Source: Lineolata rhizophorae (taxonomy: Eukaryota; Ascomycota; Dothideomycetes; Lineolatales; Lineolataceae). Taken from it: a DNA stretch of 38,103 nt. A program made the position numbers and the translations under genes. The first letter of the stretch is position 1, and each line of letters opens with the position of its first letter. The stretch is from assembly GCA_010093515.1 (NCBI GenBank), contig MU001676.1:95458-133560 (forward strand), in the 5' to 3' direction. This document shows, piece after piece, positions 29,893-38,103 of the stretch. The notes under the pieces are model-generated. The model was not told where the DNA came from. It made no database searches and worked only from the letters and a program-made list of their open reading frames with translations.

Positions 29893-32800
29893 TCAACTTC
29901 CTCGCCCACCCTGATAGCCCACCCTGCCCTCCACCTCCCCCACCAGCCTTTCCAAATACATCTCCGCCACCGGCTCCGGCACGCACCTAAACGCCCTCCT
30001 CATCTTCTCCACCTTGCCCTTCACCCTCCTCACCTCCTCCGTCCCAACCTTCCTCTCCATCTCCTCCCACAGCGCTCTCAGCCCTTCCTTCTCCTTCTCC
30101 TTCTCCTTCTCCTTTCGCGTCTCTATCCTCACCCTCAGCGCGGCCCCTACGGCCCGCCGCAGCATCACAATCCTTTCTCCACCCCCTGACTCTCCCGGCT
30201 GCCCCCCCAGCCGCTGCGCCCGTTCAACAAACCAGTCCAGCTCCCTCCGCCCGTTCTCGTACCCCGCCACGTCGCGGTTGCCGTAGACGTCGCGGCCCGC
30301 AGCGTACGCGCCGGGGGCGAAGGAGCGGAAGAACACGTTGACCACCACGCTCATGGACCCGTCTCCCGCGTTCTCTCCTTCCCCCATAGGAGGCGGCGGC
30401 GGCGGCGGCGCAGCAGCCGCATGCGGCCAGCACGGCGGTAGGAACAGTACGTCGCCGGGCCGCAGTAACGCCTCCATTGGGCCCAACTCGCGCACGTCAC
30501 CACGCAGCCTCGCCGTCTCATCTTGACGCTCGCCCTGCGCATCGAACAGCCCCACCGCGCTCGCCGTCTCCCCCGGCCGAAAGCCCAGCTTCGCGACCGC
30601 CGCGGGCGGAAGCAGCACCAGCCGCCGCGTGCCGCGCACCTGGCAGAGCACGTTGGCGAGGACGTCGTAGTGGAGCCACATCGCAGCGCGGCCCGCCAGC
30701 CGCAGCACCGACGAGTGCCAGTCCGGCCCACGCGCCTCTCTTTCCCTTCTGTCTCCGGGACCTTCCTCGCCGCCGTTCTCACTTTCGACGTTAGGGCGGC
30801 TCGCCGCTCCACGCGCTGGAGAAGCGGGGACGCCGACGATGCGCCCGAGCTGCGCAGCGGGGAGCGCAAAGTCGCGCGCTAGGCCGGGGAAGTCGCGCGC
30901 GAGGTCCGCGGGGCACGAGGCTGGGGAGGCGCGCGAGAGGGCGCGGAGGTAGACTGGTTCGCCGGCGATGGCGGCGCGGACGAGGGACGCGAAAGGGAGC
31001 GGGGTGTAGGCGAAGTTTCGGGAGGATGAGGGGAATGAGAGGTGGGGGGTAGAAGATGTGTGGACAATGACCTAGCGGAGAGTTAGGAGAGGAGAAGGCT
31101 TGTTAAGGGTGCGTGAGACGGCATTTCGGGTTCTACGTGGGCTGGCGTTAGTGTACTTACTTCCCGGTCTGCCCCGACCTTCTCAATTAGATACTCTGGC
31201 GTCCACTTCTCGACGCAGGCCCCGACATCAAGCTGGAAAATCGCGGGCCTCCCTGCCTCAACCAATGCATCAAAGTCTTCGGCTGTCTCTACCCTCACCC
31301 GGGGCACCGAGGGTATGCCCAATGCACCATCAGCTTCGTTCCCATCCGCAACCCTATTCAGACTCATCTCCATCCGCTCCCTTTCTCCTCTGTCGCCATT
31401 TGCCTCCTTCCCAAGCTCCTGCTCCCCCTCCTCCCCTTCCGCCACCCTCCACAGGTCGCCCTGCCCTTCCTCTTCATCCCCTTCCCCATCTTCCTTAATA
31501 ACCCAATAGCCCCCATCATTCCATGCCATCCCAAACGAGAAACACACGGTTCCACCCCCGACCACCAGCACCTTCCCCCCCTTCACACCCACCACTCCAC
31601 ACCCAGCCAACACCGGCCTCCTTCCGCCCTCAAACCGCACACTCGCCGGCCTCGTTAGCTCCAGAGCTACGTCCATTTCTCCCATCTCCGCCTCGCCCGC
31701 CCGCCCTCCTCCTCCAACCTCCCTCCAGTCCCACTTCACATCCAACGCCACGACCTCCTCCTCCGCCCTCCACATCCCGCGCGGACCCAGCCCACCAACG
31801 ACCAGCAACCGCCCCCTCCTCACCTCCACGACCTGCGCGCCCGCCCGCGCCAGCAGCGCCACGGCGCCCCGCCCCGCCGCCTCAACCGCCGGCGTCAGCT
31901 CGCGGCACACGAGCTCGAAAGCCGGCTGCTGCCGCCGCCGCCGCTGCTGCGCGGAGCCCTCGGAGACGCCCCCGCGGCGGCGGCAGCGGCGCAGCTGCCA
32001 CGCCCAGACGTCGCCGAGGAGCGAGCCGTCGGCAGCGAGGCCGCCGAGGAGGATGCCCGCGGGAGGGATCTGGGGCGCGGCTGGGGGCGCGGCCGAAGAC
32101 GGGCGGGCCGCAGCGGACACGACGGCCAGGCAGGCGGCGAACCTAGCCGGGACGCGGTCCTCGGCGGCAGGACCGCCGCCGCCGCCGCCGGCCGCGCCGA
32201 GACGCGACGGGGCCGGCGGCTCCGCCCGCACGCCCACGTCGAGCCAGCGCCGCGCGCCGCGCAGCCACAGCTTCGCGTCGCGCAGCACCGTCCCGTCGGC
32301 GGCCTTGCCGCCCAAGACGAGCACGCCGCAGTCGCCGTCACCAGGGGCTCCTCCCTCCTCCCCCGAGCTGGCTGGCGGGACGCAGACGCCGACGGCGCTG
32401 TGCCTGAAGCGCGCTGGCGCCAGGCTTTCCGCCTCGGTCCAGGCCCCGTCCTCGGTTCGGAGCCAGCATTCGGTGCGCGCGTCGGACGGGGAAGTGCGGC
32501 CGCCGACGAGGAGAGCGGCGGGGGAGGAGACGGAGGAGGAAGAGGGGTTGTAAGGAATTGGTGTGATGGTGTGGTGCGTGATGCCGCGGGCGAGCGGAGG
32601 ATTGGAGAAGGGGGGCGGTAAGGGTTGCGGGGGAGAGGGACGGGAGAAGGAGGGGGCGGTGGTAGTGGTGGTTGGGCCGGGGAGAGGGGTGTATATGGTG
32701 GAGGTTGTGACACGAGTATTGCGGGGCCCTAGGCCGGCATGATGGGCAAATGCTTGGAGGGTGTGAGCGTCGGGGGGAGGCGAGGGCGAGGGCGAAAGTA

Positions 32801-34240
32801 GGATAGCAGCGAAGCGTCGGCGGACAGAGAAAGAAGCGTTGGTTTCGCCATCTCCAGTTGTTGAATGCGGGTGGAAATCGAATCGCAGCCCAGGGCCTGT
32901 ACGCACGTCGTCTTGGCTTTCGTTCTCTCCCGTCTCCAACTCCGTCCCCCCTAGGTCGACCCATTCCTCCGCTTTTTCCTGCCCCTCTCCCTCTCCGCCT
33001 CCTCCGTTCCTGGCGCAAAGGACAAAGTAAGCCCCTGCAAACAGCCCCAGCTCCTCCCATTCATCAAAGGCCTCTCTGCTCTCCACGTAGCGCACCTCGT
33101 CCGCGCCCACAGCGTGCCGATCGAGCCAGTAATTCCAGAGTGAGCGCGCTCGGACGGGACCGCGCCAGCCGAGGCGGGCGAAGCGGTTCAGCTGAGAGGC
33201 AAGGCTGGGGTAGGTGAGTGGCGCATGTAGGGGCGTGCCCATGGTGGCAAAGTGGTCGAGCATCGTGATGGTGAAGGGGTGGGTGGAGGAGGGGATTTGT
33301 TGCTCGAGGAGGAGGAAGTGCGCTGGATGGACCTGTTAGTAAGGAGCTTGACTCTTGGCAATTGCGGAATGAATGGGTTTTAAAGGCTGAGAGAGGCGCG
33401 AGTCGGAGTGATGAGACGCACAGTTGTGAAACGAAGACGCGAGGCGGATGACGGCGTCGGCGTCAGCGACAGGCATGTAGGTGAGGGAGACTTCGGCGTA
33501 AAAGAGAAAAGCGCAGGCGGGGCGGCCGAGGCCGGCGGTGAGGAACGACTCGAGCAGGCTCAGATTACGTAGGTCACAGCCAAGTGCTACGTACTGTTGC
33601 GAGCGAAGCGGAGTTGCCTTATCCGATCCGCTAGTGTCGACGTTGATGAGAAGTCCAGAGAGCTCTGCGGTCCGTGAAATGATGTCGGCCTTGGCTTGGA
33701 TGAGCTGCGGGTAGTCGACGTCGACGAAGACGATGTTCTCGCATAACTCGGGCCTCTCGCGGAGGAGCTGAAAGGGCAAGAGATCGCTGTTTGATGGGAC
33801 GTGACTACTGTTAGAATAACCGCTGATCGAGTCACGTGAATCTTGGGGTGTGGAGGGAGGTTGAGGCCGTCGTACTCACTATCCGCATCCTAGATTCACG
33901 ACAACCCGGACGGGCTGGGACGGTGACGAGGACAACGAGGCGCCATGGTGGAGCCCCAGGAAGCGCAGCACTCCCGCGCGCACGGCGTGCATGCGCAACC
34001 AGTAGCCGCGATTGATGAGCGGGGCGCGGCGCTCGAACTTGGTGGTGAAGAGGGCATAGTGGTCGGGCTGATCGGGGAAGTAGAGACGGTGCACGCTGCG
34101 CTTGGACAGGATGCTGAAGCTGTTCGTCTGCGACGAGTCTTGTCAGCACGCAGGCATTCTGGGTAGGTGGATGGAGAGATAGATACGTTGATGATTCGCT
34201 CGTCCTGCCTCTGCTTATTCCCGTCGCTTCGGGCCGGCAT
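29893..34240 (-). CDS. TYW4: tRNA wybutosine-synthesizing protein 4 (LCMT2/Ppm2 type)
   Basis: Last enzyme of wybutosine synthesis on tRNA-Phe position 37: SAM-dependent methylation and methoxycarbonylation of the side chain. Five exons: 34240-34187, 34127-33880, 33786-33422, 33322-31161, 31071-29893; 1335 residues; introns 59, 93, 99 and 89 nt, phases consistent. The N-terminal leucine carboxyl methyltransferase-like domain has INRGYWLRM, the SAM loop VVVNLGCGYDLLPFQLL (about residue 95) and FVDVDYPQLI. The middle carries kelch motifs (VLVLGGKAADGTVLRDAKLW, ILLGGLAADGSLLGDVWAW, LLVVGGLGPRGMW, VLVVGGGTVCFSFG). The C-terminal JmjC-like cupin has WLHYDVLANVLCQVRGTRRL with the HxD metal pair and the distal GDVLFLPPCWPH. 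Longer than usual because of Gly/Ser/Pro inserts between kelch blades. Divergent from ATG18, sharing a 458-bp promoter. Intron 2 contains a TCACGTGA palindrome. Confidence 0.92.
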
Positions 34241-34698
34241 GGTGTTGGGTGACGAAGTGTTAACCTGGCCGATCAGAACAGTCAATTGTATCCCGGAGTT
34301 GTTTTCTTTAGAGCGTGAAGATTCACTGTGCAGGGTCAAGGGCGCAAAGTCACGCGACTCAGTGCGAAAGCGTAGATGCACTAACCATCGTGGCGGTGCG
34401 GCAGGTTGTGGCTTGCCCATGTCCTCCACCGCAACCAACACCACCGCTCTCCCTCACCGGCGAAGCCCACCATGACTCCTCTACCGTTTCAGAATAACTC
34501 CTCCACCTGTGCGCGCCGCATTCGCCCGCATCTCTGAACCGCGCCCGACTGCGCGCCGGCATTTCGGGCGTTCGGAACTTTTGCTCCGCGTCCTTCCTGC
34601 TCCGCGCCTGGAGATACCGCTGCCTGCCCTTCACATCGTACACAGATTGCGCACCCTCCCGGCCTTCCATCCTTGGTGCACGCGGCGCGGCGCCGGCA
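34241..34698. promoter_or_regulatory. Divergent promoter TYW4/ATG18
   Basis: A 458-bp head-to-head gap. The two start codons face outward, so both promoters must lie here. No TATA box was recognised on either side. No ORF of note. Confidence 0.55.
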
Positions 34699-36663
34699 AT
34701 GGAAATGAACTTCGTCACCTTCAACCAGGACTACAGCCACCTGGGCGTAGGTGCGTGGCTAATAACTATTTACATCCTCCCGCCTCCCAACCAAGCCGGA
34801 GCATCGTATGTTCCCATGTACTGATGCTCGACGGTCCCACGACAGGCACGACACGAGGTTACCGGATATACTCGACGGATCCCTTCAGCAAGACGTTCCA
34901 GAGCCATGAAGGCGACATCACCATGCTCGAGATGCTCTTCTCGACGTCGCTCGTGGCCTTAGTCAAATCGCCGCGCCTGCTCCGCATCGAGAACACCAAG
35001 GTACGCCAACCTTCACGTGACTTCAACATCAATTACTAGAAAAAGAGAAAAAATCACCGTCTTGCTTGGACCCAGGTAAAAACACGAACAATTCTGACTT
35101 AAACTAATGTGTAATCGATAGCGCCGCACGACCATCTGCGAACTCACCTTTCCGACCACCGTGCTCGCCGTCAAGATGAACCGCAAGCGCCTCGTCATGG
35201 TGCTAGAAGTGCTCATCTTCGTCTACGACATCTCCAACATGACGCTTCTACAGACCATATCCACGTCGCCAAACCCGCTCGGCATCTGCGCGCTGTCCCC
35301 TTCGTCGGACAACAACTACCTGGCGTACCCGCACCCGCAGCGCAACGCCGCGTCCAACGCCGCGGCGTCTTCCTTCGCTCCGCCCTCGCACGCACCTCCC
35401 GGCGCAGCTGGCGCACGCGCCGCGGCGGCGGCGGCGGCCCCGTCCTCCGGCGAAGTGATGCTGCACGACCTGAGCAAGCTGGAAGCCGTCAACGTGGTGG
35501 AAGCGCACCAGACGCCGCTGTCGTGCGTGGCGCTCAACAGCGACGGGACGCTGCTCGCCACGGCGTCGGAAAAGGGCACCATCGTCCGCGTCTTCAGCGT
35601 GCCCGACGCGCAGAAGCTGTTCCAGTTCCGCCGCGGCAGCATCCCGGCCCGCATCTACAGCATGAGCTTCAACGCCACGGGCAGCCTGCTGTGCGTCAGC
35701 AGCGCCACCGAAACGGTGCACATCTTCCGGCTCGCGGCCAACGGGCACGTGCGGCCGCGGCCGGACTCGCGTGGCGGCGGGCCGGGCTCCGCCGCCGACG
35801 GCGCCGGCTCCAAGGCGCCCACCGCCGCCGCCGCCGCCCTGCGCCGCCAATCCCTCTCCTCGTCCACGTCCACCGCCGCCGCCGCCCGTGCGCGCGACCG
35901 CTCCACCTCGCCCCGCGGCGAGCCCGCCACGCCCACGACGCCCTCGGCCGCCGGCGCCGCCTCATCGTCGAACCTCTACCCCTCCGGCGCCAGCAACGCC
36001 GACGCCAGCACCACGAGCCTCGCGAGCGCCGGCGGGGGGCCCGCCTCGCCGACGCTGCCTCCCGAGGGCGAGCGCCTGCGCCAGAACCCCACCTTCGCGT
36101 CGATGCTGCGCCGCACCTCGCAGAGCGTCGGCAAGAGCTTCGCCGCCACCGTCGGCGGGTACCTGCCCGCCGCCGTCAGCGAGATGTGGGAGCCGGCGCG
36201 CGACTTCGCGTGGGTCAAGGTGCCGCGCGGGGCGGCGGCTGCGGCGGCGGCGGCGGCGAGGCCGCCGGGGTCGCCGAGGGGGAACGGGAGTGCGGGCGGA
36301 GGTGGGAGCGGGGGAGGGGCGGCGGCGGGGTCCGGTGGTGGTGGGGGAGGAGGCGGGGGTGGCTCGTTGAAGACGGTGGTGGCCTTGAGTGGGTCGGGGC
36401 CGCAGGTCATGGTCGTGACGAGCGAGGGGAATTTCTTTGTTTTTAACGTGGATTTGGAGAGGGGAGGGGAGGGGACGCTTGTGAGTCAGTATTCGTGAGT
36501 TGGCCCTGTTTCCTTGGTCGTATTGTTAGATGCTTTCTTTTCTTTTTTTTTAACATGGGTTTTTGGGGGGTTTGACAGGAGTGACTAACTAATCTTGGTA
36601 TTCTTCTTCTCCAGACTACTAGAATCAAGAGACATGCTCGGACGCTCGATTCTAGAGGATTGA
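34699..36663 (+). CDS. ATG18: Autophagy-related PROPPIN protein Atg18
   Basis: Seven-bladed WD40-like beta-propeller that binds PI3P and PI(3,5)P2; with Atg2 it acts at the edge of the growing autophagosome and also at the vacuole. Exons 34699-34750, 34846-35000, 35122-36494, 36615-36663 give 542 residues; introns 95, 121 and 120 nt, all GT-AG, in phase. Diagnostic pieces: [15 protein letters not shown] at the start, [50 protein letters not shown], and the lipid-binding FRRG at residues 238-241. A long Ala/Gly/Ser-rich low-complexity insert (about residues 275-440) makes it longer than most homologues and precedes the last blade ([21 protein letters not shown]); the last exon adds [15 protein letters not shown]. 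Start could be 34699 or, two codons on, 34705 (MNFVTF), the form usual in the family. Next to the well-conserved LVMVLE the usual charged residue is replaced ([12 protein letters not shown]). Confidence 0.93.
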
Positions 36664-37928
36664 AACGTTACCGGGACAAGACTGGTTGAGGTAGAATGGG
36701 TGAGAGACTCGGGTCATTGTTGTTACTTCCCCGTTTCTATTTCCGTATGTTCTGTTCTATTGCATGACGATCATTAGCATCAGCTGCCTCTCGTGTTTCT
36801 TCCTCTCAAATTTTCACGTCAAGTTTTGTTCTCCCGTTTTCTGTTCCGCTCGCCCTCTTATCCAACCAACGGCCGCTCCTCTCGCATCCACCCACCCCTT
36901 CTACACCTTCCGCCCGTCGCAACGGAAGATTTCGCATGGCCCTCCAAGTGACTGGCGATGGAACTGCTCCATCCTTCCTCACTTCATACCTGTCTGCCTA
37001 CGTCAATACTCAACTTCGTACATCCTTCACTCCTGGAGCATTTTCATCCGGCGTCACGGGCCCATCCATGATCTATCCGATGCATTGCTTATCACGTACT
37101 GTCATGTCCCGCTTTATTTGCTAATCTCACCATTCAGCACTGCTTTTTTTTCTCTTTTGGTCCGTCACTCCAGATTCGCAAGGCCTTCTCCTTCCGAGTT
37201 CCAAGCTGCCTGCTCAACTTGTCTAGCCTAGCTGTCTGCCCTGGCTTCTGTGCGTCTCCGAGTCGCCGCTTTCGCGCTGTCCATTCCTAGCCCGCAAAAC
37301 GATCGCGGCTTCCCGCTCGTGTCTCTTTCCTAAGCACGGCCTCTCTCCGCACTGTCCTCGAGACTTCATCCATAGCTCGGTCTTATTCCCAAAAAAAAAA
37401 AAAAATCAAATTCCTTTTCGACCTCGACGTCCGCGAAAAGCAGAAAACCACTTGTGGACCACCAGGTCGCGAAAAGGATTTGCCTACATGCTCACCTGAA
37501 TATGCCGCCTGCTTTTTACGGAGTCCATCGCATCCCACACCATGCAATAGCCAACGTTTAGGCGTCCGTCCGAACATCACAACTTTGCATATCCCTCACA
37601 AATGCTCCTTCAAAAAAAAAAAAATCATAAATACGTCAGGTTGATTGATTACCCCCGCCACTCGCCGCCCCACCCGTCCCAAACCAGTAAAGCGCATCTC
37701 TCATGTCATTCCCAAAGGGGCCCAGAGCAAAACTAGTAAGAAAAAAGAAGGCGGAGAGAAAAGAAACAAAAAAAAAAAAAAAAAGCGCGCTTGCTTTCAC
37801 AGCCCGCAAATTACTAGTAGTACAAAAGCCAAAACCGCGCCCATCAAAGGCCCCCAACGCGACGCAACCGAGTCCGGCCCAGTCCAACCAAGCCCAGTCC
37901 CCGCCGAATCCATCCCACGCACCCCGAT
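36664..37928. other. Region downstream of ATG18
   Basis: It holds the ATG18 3' UTR and intergenic DNA. It is pyrimidine-rich at 36770-37380 and has three A-runs (about 37391-37404, 37611-37623, 37769-37784). Short open frames on both strands are Phe/Ser- or Lys-rich and look like chance. Confidence 0.5.
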
Positions 37929-38103
37929 CTACCAACCCCCAAGCCAAGCAAAGAGACCAAACCGGTCGTCATCCCGGAGCATGAAGCGGAGAAGGTGGGG
38001 CGGGATTTTGGCGTGCTGGATAGGCGGATACGGAACGGAACCGAGGAAGTCTTCAAAGTAGCCCGCCCGCCCGCCCGCCCGCCCGTCCTCTTTCACCCGG
38101 AGA
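37929..38103 (-). CDS. Possible 3' end of a minus-strand gene (partial)
   Basis: On the minus strand the frame is open from the window edge to a TAG at 37929. It encodes GYFEDFLGSVPYPPIQHAK, then IPPHLLRFMLRDDDRFGLFA and WLGGW. Wobble positions are C-rich, as in the known genes, and composition looks protein-like. Just upstream in the same frame is a (GCCC)6 tract that would encode Gly/Arg/Ala repeats. The family is not recognised; it may instead be chance. Confidence 0.3.
   Translation of the reverse strand, partial: LRVKEDGRAGGRAGYFEDFLGSVPYPPIQHAKIPPHLLRFMLRDDDRFGLFAWLGGW
38061..38084. repeat. (GCCC)6 microsatellite
   Basis: Six exact tandem GCCC units near the right edge of the window. 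Confidence 0.85.

Noticed and set aside
31523-32553. Plus-strand open frames opposite TYW4
   Set aside because: Pro/Ala/Arg-rich shadows of the kelch-coding exon.

Overview
This is a piece of a filamentous ascomycete (Pezizomycotina) nuclear genome. The evidence is a GC-rich, C/G-wobble coding style, short introns (about 51-121 nt, GTRAGT-like donors, CTRAC-type branch points), long intergenic gaps, and single-copy fungal genes (BUD3, PPS1, DBP7, TYW4, ATG18). TAGGTAGG-type intergenic motifs and a stop-ridden Tc1 transposon with RIP-like changes hint at a Sordariomycete-like fungus, but the class cannot be fixed from sequence alone.

Layout, left to right. 0.8-1.5 kb: PDX3, pyridoxamine/pyridoxine phosphate oxidase (+). 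1.8-3.1 kb: DCC1, a cohesion factor of the Ctf18 clamp loader (-, three exons). 4.0-8.9 kb: BUD3, a septation RhoGEF (+, two exons). 9.4-11.2 kb: a fungal trypsin-like serine peptidase with an unknown N-terminal domain (-, three exons). 12.0-13.2 kb: a complete but dead impala-like Tc1 transposon with terminal inverted repeats and a TA target duplication. 15.6-18.5 kb: PPS1, a dual-specificity phosphatase (+, three exons). 18.5-20.4 kb: an octamer minisatellite, then an inverted, diverged copy of the peptidase promoter/leader without a readable gene behind it. 20.5-22.9 kb: DBP7, a DEAD-box helicase for 60S ribosome assembly (-). 22.9-26.2 kb: a gene-poor stretch with short, doubtful coding segments. 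26.2-29.5 kb: a PlsB-type glycerol/dihydroxyacetone-phosphate acyltransferase with a C-terminal ARL peroxisome signal (-, eight exons). 29.9-34.2 kb: TYW4/PPM2, a wybutosine enzyme with methyltransferase, kelch and JmjC parts (-, five exons). 34.7-36.7 kb: ATG18, a PROPPIN autophagy protein (+, four exons). The last kilobase has no clear gene except a possible 3' end of a minus-strand gene.

The genes do not form a cluster; they are mostly housekeeping (vitamin B6, cohesion, septation, ribosome assembly, ether-lipid-type acylation, tRNA modification, autophagy). The accessory elements are the peptidase, its duplicated leader, the transposon and the 23-26 kb gap. I did not find a clearly novel multi-gene system. 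The best leads are the RhoGAP-like fold behind the DH domain of BUD3, the peroxisomal acyltransferase, the inverted peptidase leader duplication, and a group of three MCB boxes upstream of DCC1.
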